DNA of 64,000 nucleotides from Nocardia puris (GTDB taxonomy: Bacteria > Actinomycetota > Actinomycetes > Mycobacteriales > Mycobacteriaceae). The DNA is taken from the NCBI RefSeq assembly GCF_003315035.1, contig NZ_QNRE01000013.1:1-64000 (forward strand), given 5' to 3'. The notes under the pieces are model-generated. The model searched no databases. It saw only the letters and a list, made by a program, of their open reading frames with translations, and was not told the origin of the DNA. Position 1 is the stretch's first letter; the number at the start of each line of letters is the position of its first letter. Positions 42,753-51,346 of the stretch are shown piece by piece. A program made the translations under genes and the position numbers.

Positions 42753-43424
42753 ATGTCCCCCGCAGCGAACAGGCTCGAACGCCGCAAAGCTCGCACCCGC
42801 GCGGCCTTGATCGCGGCCGGGCAACGCTTCATCGCCGAGGGCAGGCTCAACGCGCCGATTCTCGAGATCACGCAGGCCGCGGACGTGGGAATGGGCTCGT
42901 TCTACAACCACTTCGACAGCAAGGAAGAACTGTTCGTCGCGGCGGTCGACAGCGCGCTGGAATCATTGGGCGCCTACCTCGACGCGCTCACGGCCGACCT
43001 CGCCGATCCAGCGGAGATCTTCGCCAAGTCCTTCCGGATCGTCGGCAGGCTGTTCCGGCTACAGCCCGATCTGAGCCGGGTCCTGATCAACTCCGGCGCC
43101 TCGCTGATCGAATCCGAGCACGGTCTCGCGCCGCGCGCCGCGCGAGACATCACCGCCGCGACGCGCGCCGGACGATTCACCGTCGAGGACATCGCCCTGG
43201 CCATGGCGCTGGTGACCGGATCACTACTCGGCCTCGGCCGCCTGCTGCTCCAACAACCCGACCGGGATTGCGCCGCGACCGTAGATGCGATGACCGTCAC
43301 TATCCTTGTCGCACTTGGCCTCTCGCGTGAAGACGCCCAGGAACTGTGCAGCAGCCCCATGCCGATGGACCTCATTACCACGGCCGACGACCCGAACCGA
43401 GAAGTTCGCAACCTCTCGGGGTGA
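42753..43424 (+). CDS. TetR regulator of the aromatic catabolism operon
   Basis: 223 residues from ATG 42753. HTH: RRKARTRAALIAAGQRFIAEG, LEITQAADVGMGSFYNHFDSKEELF, a form common in regulators of aromatic and steroid degradation. The C-terminal ligand domain has FRIVGRLFRLQPDLSRVLIN and ALVTGSLLGLGRLLLQQP. It is divergent from the dioxygenase-FAH-hydroxylase operon and separated from it by the palindrome at 42630-42643. Likely a repressor relieved by the aromatic substrate or an intermediate. Confidence 0.9.
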   Translation: MSPAANRLERRKARTRAALIAAGQRFIAEGRLNAPILEITQAADVGMGSFYNHFDSKEELFVAAVDSALESLGAYLDALTADLADPAEIFAKSFRIVGRLFRLQPDLSRVLINSGASLIESEHGLAPRAARDITAATRAGRFTVEDIALAMALVTGSLLGLGRLLLQQPDRDCAATVDAMTVTILVALGLSREDAQELCSSPMPMDLITTADDPNREVRNLSG

Positions 43425-43934
43425 TGTCCTCCGGCTCCCCGAGTTCACCCGGATTCCGCGCGCTCGACGGTCGCTTTGCGGACACAGCAGCCCGTGGCGA
43501 GGATGCCCGACGAGCAGTGCGCGGTCACCGACAGACAGCCCGACCCGGCGGCGCAGGCGGTCGGGCACACCGAAGAAGCGACCGGCCGTTACCGCGACCG
43601 GGCCATCCGGTGATACCTGGGCCAGCACCGCGCCGGAGCCCAGGCAGATCGGCGACAGGCGCCTGCCGGGGAGCCATCCCAACGCGGTGAAGCAATGCTT
43701 GTCGGCGATCCGGCCCGCCTCACCGACCGTGCACAGCCCGTACACGATGGCGGGATCAGCGGCCCGAACCAGAACTGGCGACAGCACCGGCGAGCGCTGG
43801 GCGGCGCGGCCCAGCAGCGGAGTCCGGATGGTATGACGGGCGGGATCACCGGCGATCACCGCCGCCAGCAAACCCTCCGAACGTCGCCGACGGGCCGGAA
43901 TCCGGCAGATCTGCCAACAATCGTCGCAGGTCAA
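43224..43934 (-). CDS. AbrB/SpoVT-like DNA-binding domain protein, 3' part doubtful
   Basis: The middle of this frame (about 43810-43480) reads VYGLCTVGEAGRIADKHCFTALGWLPGRRL, FFGVPDRLRRRVGLSVGDRALLVGHPRHGLL, matching the actinobacterial AbrB/SpoVT-type swapped-hairpin family that often sits near tRNA genes and integrases. TTG 43934 opens the frame; ATG or GTG starts nearer the domain are possible. After HGLLCPQS the frame continues as Arg-rich sequence antisense to the TetR gene, so the natural end has probably been lost or shifted. It may act as a small transcription factor or be a relic. Confidence 0.45.
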   Translation of the reverse strand: MTCDDCWQICRIPARRRRSEGLLAAVIAGDPARHTIRTPLLGRAAQRSPVLSPVLVRAADPAIVYGLCTVGEAGRIADKHCFTALGWLPGRRLSPICLGSGAVLAQVSPDGPVAVTAGRFFGVPDRLRRRVGLSVGDRALLVGHPRHGLLCPQSDRRARGIRVNSGSRRTSPREVANFSVRVVGRGNEVHRHGAAAQFLGVFTREAKCDKDSDGHRIYGRGAIPVGLLEQQAAEAE

Positions 43935-44019
43935 GGGTCGTTTCCACAGGTCATACCTCGCGTGTCAAAGGGCCCTCTAACACGTGGCACGGAAATCCGG
44001 CACGTATGACGTGGATCTG

Positions 44020-44101
44020 TGCGCGAGAGGGGACTTGAACCCCTACGTCCTAGGACACCAGAACCTAAATCTGGCGCGTCTGCCAATTCCGCCACTCGCG
44101 C
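44020..44101 (-). tRNA. tRNA-Leu(TAG)
   Basis: The complement strand folds as a class II tRNA: acceptor GCGCGAG/CTCGCGC with discriminator A, D-arm TGGCGGAATTGGCAGACGC, anticodon stem CCAGA/TCTGG around TTTAGGT (anticodon TAG), variable arm GTCCTAGGAC and T-arm GGGGTTCAAGTCCCC. CCA is not encoded. No second tRNA copy is seen nearby. An upstream element at 44169-44238 is shared with the fas region. Confidence 0.96.
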
Positions 44102-44168
44102 TTGATGGTACGACCGTCCAAACTCTACCGGCCGAACGCGCGAATCCGAAGCCTCTGTGGCGAGTGTC

Positions 44169-44238
44169 GTACTCACCGGTAACCCGACCTGGGCTTTTGT
44201 CGCCGGACCGGTCCCCAACATGAGGGGCACTCACGTTT
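44169..44238 (-). repeat. Second copy of the paired element found at 36382-36450
   Basis: On the minus strand AAACGTGA-N7-TCATGTTG (44238-44217) is followed after the same 35-base spacing by GGTTACCGGTGAGTAC (44184-44169), as at 36385-36450 in plus orientation. The 35 bases between the blocks are unrelated in the two copies. It lies about 70-140 bp upstream of tRNA-Leu. Confidence 0.6.
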
Positions 44239-44678
44239 CACAAGATCGAGAACCGCGCGAAGCTGCGGAATCACGGGCGGGGTGGACGCATGTGTCCGAG
44301 CATTCTGGTACCCGCGTACCGCGATCGCGACGTGGCACGCAAGGGCTGGTCGTGACTGTCCGTCGCACGCGCGACGCACACGACCGCCCCGACCGCGCAG
44401 GCTTCGGCCACATACGAGTCCTCGCTGTTCCGTTCGCCGAGTCACGGCGCACCGCGGACATCGCCGGCCGCCACAGCGTTCGGAACGAAGGCATCCGCCG
44501 GAGACCGACAGCGCCTCGGGAGGGGCATGCGGCGGTCCCGTAGGGCTTCGGCATTCGGCGCCAGGCTCGGTCCGACGCATCGCCGACGACATGCGGCACC
44601 TCGTGGAGGCCGGTTGGGGCACGGAGCTTCCGCGTCCACGGCGGCGCACCCCCGCTCGAGCGGTGGATCGGAAAACTT

Positions 44679-44990
44679 TGACGCACAGCATCATTCGAGC
44701 CACTGGTCCCGTTCTCCCAGTCTGCGCCGTGGTCGCGAATGCCGGCGGCTGCTCCGACGAAGGGGACGAGATCCAGCGCCTCACCGACTGCGCGGACATC
44801 GCCTTCCCCGAGAACACCGACGTCGTCTGATACGAAGGCGACAGGGAATTCAGGGAATCCACCTCGACAGCCGTAGTCTCGACATCCCCCGCGACTCCGT
44901 CGACGAATTCAAACAACGATCCGGCTTCACCCAGTTCGATCCCGCGATCCCCAGTCGTGGAAGTCCTCCTGGAACGCGACAGGAATGACC
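44679..44990 (+). pseudogene. Broken lipoprotein gene
   Basis: From TTG 44679 the frame reads THSIIRATGPVLPVCAVVANAGGC, a lipoprotein signal with the lipobox cysteine, then SDEGDEIQRLTDCADIAFPEN and a TGA at 44828. A second protein-like stretch in another frame (44850-44990) reads FQGIHLDSRSLDIPRDSVDEFKQRSGFTQFDP, like the continuation of small actinobacterial lipoproteins. A stop and a frameshift therefore separate the two parts. The rest of 44239-44678 and 44990-45092 shows no gene. Confidence 0.45.
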
Positions 44991-45092
44991 GACCAGGTCT
45001 CGTCCGGCACCGGGAACGAACACTCGGTGGAGGGCTACCGGGACCCGCGACGGTACCCTCGTCATCCATGAGCGACCGCGCTCTCCACCCTC

Positions 45093-45932
45093 TCACCGCA
45101 GCATCTCCGTGCTCACCACCGACAACAACTGCAACTTCTCGTAACTCTCGCTTCCCGGCGTGGCCGTGTACACCAGCAGCAGGTGGGACTGGGTGGGGTC
45201 GAGGAGGGTCTGGCAGTGGAGGTCCATCGTTCCGACTTCGGGGTGGCGCAAGCGCTTCACCTCGCGGGGGCGCACGCCGACTTCGTGGGTGTTCCACAGG
45301 GTCCGGAATTCGTCGCTCTCGGCAAGCAGCAGGTCGGCGTAGTGCGCGGCGCGGGAGGCGGGACCGCGGCGGGCGGCGGCCTCGCGGAGGCCGGAGACGA
45401 ACAGCCGGGACAGGAACGGGTGCTCCTCGGGCGCGTACAGGTCGCGTTCGGCGGGGTCGGTGAACCAGCGGTAGCCGATGCTGCGGGCGGGGCCTGTGAG
45501 CCGGGTGGTGTCGCCGGTCAGGGCTTTGCCGAGCGGCGTCTGGCGCAGGGTCTCCCCGAGTTCGGTGACGATCTCGGCGGGTGTGTCGTGGAGGCGGTCG
45601 AGGATTCGGAGCAGGCCGGGACTCACATGGTCGCTGGTCTCGCCGCGCACGGGCGGCTGGTGGCCCGCGAGATGGAAGAGGTGGTCGCGTTCGTCGAGAG
45701 AAAGGTGCAGGCCCTGCGCGATCGCGGCGATCATCTGTTCCGAGGGCTGGGGTCCACGTTCCTGTTCGAGTCGCGCGTAGTAGTCGGCCGACATGTGGCA
45801 CAAACCGGCGACCTCCTCCCGCCGCAGCCCGTTCGCTCTGCGCCGCTGCCCGCGCGGCAGCCCGACATCCTCGGGCTGCAACGCCTCCCGGCGCTGCCGG
45901 AGGAACCCCGCCAGCCCCGCACGATCGATCAC
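45093..45932 (-). CDS. XRE regulator with MmyB-like ligand-binding domain
   Basis: 279 residues from GTG 45932 (AAAGGAGG six bases upstream). The HTH region is that of the MmyB family: LAGFLRQRREALQPEDVGLP, RRANGLRREEVAGLCHMSADYYARLEQERGPQPSEQ. The C-terminal PAS-like domain includes LDRLHDTPAEIVTELGETL, IGYRWFTDPAERDLY, HPFLSRLFVSGLREAAARR and LRHPEVGTMDLHCQTLLDP, which in related proteins binds fatty acids. Divergent from a short-chain dehydrogenase gene with 161 bp between them; regulators of this type usually control exactly such a neighbour. Confidence 0.92.
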   Translation of the reverse strand: MIDRAGLAGFLRQRREALQPEDVGLPRGQRRRANGLRREEVAGLCHMSADYYARLEQERGPQPSEQMIAAIAQGLHLSLDERDHLFHLAGHQPPVRGETSDHVSPGLLRILDRLHDTPAEIVTELGETLRQTPLGKALTGDTTRLTGPARSIGYRWFTDPAERDLYAPEEHPFLSRLFVSGLREAAARRGPASRAAHYADLLLAESDEFRTLWNTHEVGVRPREVKRLRHPEVGTMDLHCQTLLDPTQSHLLLVYTATPGSESYEKLQLLSVVSTEMLR

Positions 45933-46093
45933 CGGAATCCTCCTTTCGCGATTGGCCTCGTTTCTACCCGCCGAGCCCCGCGTTATCCACGGATCGAGAG
46001 TCCCTGGATGTCGCGTCACGATCCGACCACCGTGAAAGCAGGACGTCAAGCACGCCGCGGCCGTCGTCCAGCCCCGAACGAGGAGCAGCAGCC

Positions 46094-47032
46094 ATGCCAC
46101 GCACACATCCCGACATCACCATCCCCGACCTCACCGGCAAACGTGCCGTAGTGACCGGCGCCAGCGACGGCATGGGCGTGGGAATAGCGGCGCGCCTGGC
46201 GGCCGCTGGTGCGGAAGTGGTTCTGCCGGTGCGCAATCCGCGCAAGGGCGAGGCGGCGCTGGTCGCGATCCGGCAGCAGAACCCGACGGCCGCGGTGTCA
46301 CTGCGGGAACTCGACCTGTCGTCCCTGACTTCCGTCGCGGCACTGGGTGAAACGCTGCTGGAGGAAGGCCGCCCGATCCACCTGCTGATCAATAACGCCG
46401 GCGTGATGACCCCACCGGATCGCCAGGTCACCGCCGACGGCTTCGAGCTGCAATTCGGCACCAATCACCTCGGGCACTTCGCGCTGGTCGGCCACCTCCT
46501 CCCCCTGCTCCGGGCCGGCGCGGCCCGCGTCACCTCCCAGATCAGCATCGCCGCCAACCAGAACCGGATCAATTGGGACGACCTGAACTGGGAACGTTCC
46601 TACGACGGCATGCGCGCCTACAGCCAGTCCAAGATCGCCTTCGGCCTCTTCGGACTCGAGCTCGGCCGACGCAGCAGAGCCCACGGCTGGGGCGTCACCA
46701 GCAACCTCTCCCACCCCGGCGTCGCTCCCACCAACCTCCTCTCCGCCCGCCCCGAACTCGGACGCACCGACGACACCACAGGCGTGAAACTCATCCGTTG
46801 GTTCTCGACGCGCGGAATCCTCTTCGGCACCGTCGAATCCGCGAAGCTCCCCGCCCTGTATGCCGCCACCTCCCCCGCCGCGCACGGCGAACGCCTGTAC
46901 GGCCCCAGCGGAATCGGGCACCTGGGCGGCCCGCCCGCCGAACAGAAGATCTACAGCCGGTTACGCAGTCTCGAAGAAGCGCACCGTATCTGGGAGATCT
47001 CGGAAGAACTCACCGGGGTCACCCTCACCTGA
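46094..47032 (+). CDS. Short-chain dehydrogenase/reductase
   Basis: 312 residues from ATG 46094. Cofactor motif VVTGASDGMGVGIAARLAAAG, LLINNAGVMTPP, NHLGHFALVGHLLP, and the catalytic YSQSK (Tyr and Lys) with upstream SQISIAAN supplying Ser. The long C-terminal part with SNLSHPGVAPTNLL and YGPSGIGHLGGPPAE is typical of retinol-dehydrogenase-like actinobacterial SDRs. It is an NAD(P)-dependent oxidoreductase of unknown substrate, probably regulated by the divergent MmyB-type protein. Confidence 0.92.
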   Translation: MPRTHPDITIPDLTGKRAVVTGASDGMGVGIAARLAAAGAEVVLPVRNPRKGEAALVAIRQQNPTAAVSLRELDLSSLTSVAALGETLLEEGRPIHLLINNAGVMTPPDRQVTADGFELQFGTNHLGHFALVGHLLPLLRAGAARVTSQISIAANQNRINWDDLNWERSYDGMRAYSQSKIAFGLFGLELGRRSRAHGWGVTSNLSHPGVAPTNLLSARPELGRTDDTTGVKLIRWFSTRGILFGTVESAKLPALYAATSPAAHGERLYGPSGIGHLGGPPAEQKIYSRLRSLEEAHRIWEISEELTGVTLT

Positions 47033-47282
47033 GCTTCGGATGCCACTCGGCAACGCCGGGCGCGAGGTCCGCACGAGCATGGAGGTTGGAGGACACTGCG
47101 CTGTCGTGGGCCGCACCCCAGACCGGAGCCCGTCCCGACACATGGGTAGCTCATTCACGAGTCCAGGCACACCACCCACGACTACTGTCGACAGCGCAAG
47201 AACGACAAGGCGACGCCACGGCATCCCGGCCGTCCCCACCTTCCGCAACGCTCGAACCCGCTTACCCAGGTAGGAGATTCGA

Positions 47283-48329
47283 ATGGTGACCATTATCGGT
47301 GGAGGTATCGCCGGAACTGTTCTCGGTGGCGCGCTGGCCCGGCAGGGTGAACCGGTCACGATGTACGAGCGGCAGCGGCGGGGCGCCGAGGGTGGCGCGT
47401 TCCTGTTCGTCGACGGGCGCGGGCATTCGGTGCTGCATGAACTCGGGGTCGCCGACGAGGTGGTGGACGCGGCGTCGTTTCCGGTGACCGCGCTCGAGTA
47501 CGCGGGCAGCGATGGTCGACGGGCGGCGATGAGCCGCGGTCACCGATTCTGGCTGCACAGCTCGCTGATGCGGGTGCTGGGCGAATTCCTCGGTACGTCC
47601 GGCGCGGACGTCCGGTATGGGCAAGCAGTCACGGGCGTGGCCCTCGACGGGGGCGAAACCCGGCTCACCCACGGGGACGGGTCGTCCGGCACCGCCGACG
47701 GCACCGTGATCGCCGCCGACGGTATCGACTCCGTCGTCCGGGCGCGTCTGGAGCCGGATCGTGTGCCGGTCTACGCGGGCGATGTGGTGCTCTACGGACG
47801 GACGGAGGATCCGCTCGCGCTGGACACCGACGCGCAGATCCTGCACTTCTTCGCCGAACTCGACGAAACCGGCAGCGCCGCAAGTACATTCGGGCACATC
47901 TGGCGGCCGGGTGATGCCGCGCACTGGTTCATCCGGATCGCCAGGGACCCGCTGGACGGGCCGGACGACCTCGGTATGCGACCCACCGAGGAGTGGCGCG
48001 ACACCGTCCTGCGGGCCACGCCGTCGATCACTGACATGGTCGAAACCCTGCTGGACCGCACCGATTCCGTGCACGTCAGCAACGCTCGCGACGTACCCCT
48101 CGACACGGCCGCGCCGCCCACCCTGCCGGTCCTACTCATCGGCGACGCGGACCACGCCATCACCCCCGCCGCCGGTGTCGGCGCGCGCGACGCGCTGGAG
48201 GACGCGCACGCCGTCTACACCGCGCTCACCACGGGAACCTGCCCTGCCGAAGCAATGTCCTTGCGGCGCACCACCATTCTCGAGGACCGGCAACGCGCCC
48301 TCCGCAACCGAGCGTCGGTGTCGCGGTAG
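47283..48329 (+). CDS. FAD-dependent monooxygenase
   Basis: 348 residues from ATG 47283 (GTAGGAGAT upstream). The Rossmann motif VTIIGGGIAGTVLGGALARQGEPVT, the DG motif (GTVIAADGIDSVVRARL) and the C-terminal GD motif (LLIGDADHAITPAAGVGARDALEDA) are those of class A flavoprotein hydroxylases. It is shorter than phenol hydroxylases and closer to zeaxanthin-epoxidase/TetX-like monooxygenases. The usual GDAAH is GDADH here. Substrate unknown. It stands alone; 47033-47282 upstream shows no other gene. Confidence 0.88.
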   Translation: MVTIIGGGIAGTVLGGALARQGEPVTMYERQRRGAEGGAFLFVDGRGHSVLHELGVADEVVDAASFPVTALEYAGSDGRRAAMSRGHRFWLHSSLMRVLGEFLGTSGADVRYGQAVTGVALDGGETRLTHGDGSSGTADGTVIAADGIDSVVRARLEPDRVPVYAGDVVLYGRTEDPLALDTDAQILHFFAELDETGSAASTFGHIWRPGDAAHWFIRIARDPLDGPDDLGMRPTEEWRDTVLRATPSITDMVETLLDRTDSVHVSNARDVPLDTAAPPTLPVLLIGDADHAITPAAGVGARDALEDAHAVYTALTTGTCPAEAMSLRRTTILEDRQRALRNRASVSR

Positions 48330-48666
48330 GCGTTTCGTGCAGCCTGCCGCCGGATAGCGGTGCTCGACCGTCCGCGCGGCGCGCCGACACCTCGTCCGCA
48401 TCGAAGCGCGGCGCGCCCGCCACGAGTCGGTGGCGAGCCCAACCCACCCGCGTCAAGGTGCGCACCCGGCCATCGCGGCGTGTCCTCCTCGGATTCCCCA
48501 CCGAGATCGAACCACCCCGAGGCTCGTCCGGCCCGCCACCACCGCCACACGGCGTACGCACCCCGGCAGCCGGGCCCGCGACCAGCCGGGACAGCAGCAC
48601 CGCGAGGCCGGTCGTGAGCCGTGAGCCACGCCGGCGCCGAGCCGGACTACCCGCCGTCCACCACAC
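48330..48666. other. Intergenic region, nothing recognised
   Basis: 337 bp between the convergent monooxygenase and hutG genes. Only Arg/Pro-rich shadow frames; no terminator hairpin stood out. Confidence 0.4.
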
Positions 48667-49590
48667 TCACCCCACCAACGCCACATGCCCCGTCACGATC
48701 CGGTGCAGCAACCGCGCCGCTGTCCGAGCCGTCCGGTTGTCCACATCCAGACTCGGATTCAGTTCCGCCACATCGACAACGGCCAACTTCCCGCTGGCGG
48801 TGACGTAGTCGCACACGGATTGGATCGTCGCGAGCGGCACCCCGAACGCCGCGGGCGCGCTGACGCCGGGGGCGACGGCGGCGGGGAGCACGTCGAGGTC
48901 GATGGTCAGGTAGACCAGGTCCACGCCGGCGAGGAAATCGTCCACGAACGCGAGGGCGTTCGACTGTCCGCAGTCTTCGTCCAGGAGGTAGCGCACACCG
49001 TAGGTCGCCGCCGTGTCGAACAGGATCTTCGTATTGCTGGGCTGACTGATCCCGATCACCGAGTACTGGACCGAGTCGCCGTCGGCTTCGAGGATCTGCC
49101 GGAACGGCGTGCCGGAACTCGGCACCGGGTCGGGCCGCAGGTCGAAATGGGCGTCGAGGTTCAGGATTCCGACGCGAGTGCCCGGCGCTCGGCGCGTGGA
49201 CCCGGCCAGCCCGAGGTAAGTGCCGTAAGCGATTTCGTGCCCGCCACCGAGGACGACCGGGAAGTGCCCCGCGTCCAGCAATGCGGTTACCCGCGAACCC
49301 AATTCGCGCTGTCCCTCCTCGAGCCGCTCACCGGCGACCGCGACGGTCCCCGCGTCGATCGCACGGAGCGGTGCGGCGAGAGCCATCGGCGACAAGGCCG
49401 AACGCAGCGCGTCGGGTCCCGCGGCCGCACCGCGCCGGCCCTTGTTGCGCCGCACGCCTTCATCGCTGGCGAACCCGACGAACGCGCACGCACCCGGCGC
49501 ACCGCCGGGCTCGTAGGGTTCGACGATCTGATGCCAGCGCAGATGCTCGGGAGCGGTGCCGTCGATACGGCCGGACCAACCGGAATTCAT
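48667..49590 (-). CDS. hutG: Formimidoylglutamase
   Basis: 307 residues. Ureohydrolase family with the two-Mn site motifs: VVLGGGHEIAYGTYLG (His), ILNLDAHFDLRPDP (D-x-H-x-D) and LTIDLDVLPAAVAPGVSAPA (D-x-D). VRRNKGRRGAAAGPDALR and NPSLDVDNRTARTAARLL are typical of HutG. It hydrolyses N-formimidoyl-L-glutamate to L-glutamate and formamide, the last step of the four-enzyme histidine pathway. The gene begins 6 bp after hutI and is co-transcribed with it from the HutC-controlled promoter at 51143-51171. Confidence 0.94.
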   Translation of the reverse strand: MNSGWSGRIDGTAPEHLRWHQIVEPYEPGGAPGACAFVGFASDEGVRRNKGRRGAAAGPDALRSALSPMALAAPLRAIDAGTVAVAGERLEEGQRELGSRVTALLDAGHFPVVLGGGHEIAYGTYLGLAGSTRRAPGTRVGILNLDAHFDLRPDPVPSSGTPFRQILEADGDSVQYSVIGISQPSNTKILFDTAATYGVRYLLDEDCGQSNALAFVDDFLAGVDLVYLTIDLDVLPAAVAPGVSAPAAFGVPLATIQSVCDYVTASGKLAVVDVAELNPSLDVDNRTARTAARLLHRIVTGHVALVG

Positions 49591-49596
49591 GACACC

Positions 49597-50772
49597 TCAG
49601 TTCGTGTGGACGAGTGCGCCACCGCGCCACACCCGGCTGATGAGCGGCACGCCGGGACGGTAGGCGAGATGCAGGTACGAGGGAGCGTCGAGCGCGATCG
49701 CATCGGCGCGCGCGCCCGGGGACAGAACGCCGATATCACTGCGGCGCAAGGCTTTCGCCCCACCGGCGGTGGCCGCCCACACGGCCTCGTCGGGGGTCAT
49801 CCGCAGGTCGCGGACCGCGATCGCGATGCAGAAGGGCAGGCTGGTGGTGTAGCTGGTGCCGGGATTGCAGTCCGCGCCGAGCGCGACGGTGACCCCGGCG
49901 TCGAGCAGCGCGCGGGCGTCGGGGTAGCGGGAGCGGGTGCTGAAATCCGCACCGGGCAACAACGTGGCCACGGTGTCGCTGTGCGCCAAAGCCTCGATGT
50001 CGTCGGCGTTCACGTGCGTGACGTGATCCACCGACGCCGCACCGAGTTCCACCGCGAGCTGCACGCCCGGCCCCTGGCGCAACTGATTGCCGTGCACGCG
50101 CGGCACGAGACCGTGTGCCATGCCCGCCGTCAGCACCGCGTGCGACTGATCGCGATCGAACGCGCCCTCCTCGCAGAACACGTCGATCCAAGTCGCATGA
50201 GGAGCGCACTTCGGGATCATTTCGCCAACCACCATCGCCACGTAATCGTCGGCGCGCCCGGCATATTCGGGTGGCGGCACGTGCGCGGCCAGCAGCGTCA
50301 CCTCCTCGGTGAACCGTCCCGCCACCTGCACGCTGCGCAACTCGTGCTCGACGGTCTGGCCGTAGCCGGACTTGCATTCCACCGTGGTACTGCCCGTGCG
50401 CACCGATTCGTCCAGCAGGCGGCGCACATTCGCCGCCAACTGCTCGTCGGTGGCGGCGCGGGTGGCTTCGATGGTGGTGCGGATGCCGCCCGCCGCGTAC
50501 TTCTGCCCCGACATCCGCGCGGCGAATTCCTCGGCCCGGTCACCGGCGAATACCAGGTGCGAATGGGATTCCACGAATCCCGGCAGCACGGCCCGCCCGT
50601 CGAGATCGTGGGCGATGTCGGCGGCCGGGGCGTCGGCGGAGTTCCCGACCCAGGCCACCACGCCGTCCTCGAAAACCACTGCGGCGTCGCGTCTTATCCC
50701 GAGCCGCCCCTCCCCCACGGTGGGATCGTTGGTCACCAGGACACCGATTCCGGTCAACGCGGTGGTCGACAC
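49597..50772 (-). CDS. hutI: Imidazolonepropionase
   Basis: 391 residues. Amidohydrolase superfamily: GRAVLPGFVESHSHLVFAGDR (HxH metal ligands), EFAARMSGQKYAAGGI, STTVECKSGYGQTVEHELR, LVPRVHGNQLRQG (His), AASVDHVTH (His) and VTVALGADCNPGTSY (Asp). It opens the imidazolone ring to N-formimidoyl-glutamate. It precedes hutG by 6 bp. Between hutI and its promoter lies a 370-base leader containing a decayed gene (50809-51074). Confidence 0.96.
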   Translation of the reverse strand: MSTTALTGIGVLVTNDPTVGEGRLGIRRDAAVVFEDGVVAWVGNSADAPAADIAHDLDGRAVLPGFVESHSHLVFAGDRAEEFAARMSGQKYAAGGIRTTIEATRAATDEQLAANVRRLLDESVRTGSTTVECKSGYGQTVEHELRSVQVAGRFTEEVTLLAAHVPPPEYAGRADDYVAMVVGEMIPKCAPHATWIDVFCEEGAFDRDQSHAVLTAGMAHGLVPRVHGNQLRQGPGVQLAVELGAASVDHVTHVNADDIEALAHSDTVATLLPGADFSTRSRYPDARALLDAGVTVALGADCNPGTSYTTSLPFCIAIAVRDLRMTPDEAVWAATAGGAKALRRSDIGVLSPGARADAIALDAPSYLHLAYRPGVPLISRVWRGGALVHTN

Positions 50773-50808
50773 CTCAGTTGCTCCTCTCTCGCCGGGTACG
50801 GGACGCGC

Positions 50809-51074
50809 TCACCGCGAATCCTCCCCGGTGAGCGCGCGATCGGGCGCGAACTCCGAGGACACGCCGCCGTCGGCATGGATCGGGTGGATTGTCCGGACCG
50901 GCCCATCGCGGGTCCCGGGGCCAGAGCAGCACCGAAGCCAGGCCGGCGACGATTCCCGTGCTCGCGCCGGGGTGCAGCGTGAACCGACCCGCGGCGCACC
51001 GGTCGCCGCCCTGTACCACGTCGATGGCGCGGCGTTCCGGGGTCAGGAGCCCTGCGGGCGTCGTCGTTCTTCAT
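50809..51074 (-). pseudogene. Twice-frameshifted small gene between hutI and its promoter
   Basis: From ATG 51074 the reading starts KNDDARR. After a GGG run it continues in a second frame as LLTPERRAIDVVQGGDRC, AAGRFTLHPGASTGIVAGLA, SVLLWPRDPRWAGP, and after about 50900 in a third as TIHPIHADGGVSSEFAPDR, ALTGEDSR to TGA 50809. Joined, this is a smooth protein of about 88 residues. Two indels are needed, so either a decayed hut-associated gene or low sequence quality. I do not recognise the product. Confidence 0.4.
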
Positions 51075-51142
51075 GACATCGGCTTTCTGCGGCGACAACG
51101 TCGGAGAGGCGCGGCGTGCGGTGGATCACGCCATGAGGGATA

Positions 51143-51171
51143 TGTATAAACCTGTATATACAACCTGTCAA
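51143..51171 (-). promoter_or_regulatory. hutIG promoter with HutC operator
   Basis: On the minus strand TTGACA (51171-51166), a 17-base spacer and TATACA (51148-51143) form a near-consensus promoter. The spacer contains the perfect palindrome TGTATATACA (51153-51162). GntR/HutC-type repressors are known to bind TGTATA-type palindromes at hut promoters, so binding here would block RNA polymerase. Confidence 0.8.
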
Positions 51172-51233
51172 GCGTTGCCCGGAATTCGCCACGGGCGGGT
51201 GATCTTGCATCATGGGTCGCCGCCCCGTGCGGA

Positions 51234-51263
51234 TTGACAATCCTGTATAGACAGGCTTATACA
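51234..51263 (+). promoter_or_regulatory. Permease-hutH promoter with HutC operator
   Basis: TTGACA (51234-51239), an 18-base spacer and TATACA (51258-51263) in plus orientation. The spacer holds CCTGTATAGACAGG (51242-51255), a palindrome apart from its centre and a variant of the TGTATATACA operator. It is divergent from the hutIG promoter, about 85 bp upstream of the permease start. Confidence 0.8.
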
Positions 51264-51346
51264 TGTAGCCGTGTGATGCGGCGCACAGAGCGCGCCGCGG
51301 TCGTATCGCTCGCACTTTTCCGCCCTGAAGATTCCGGGAGATTGGT

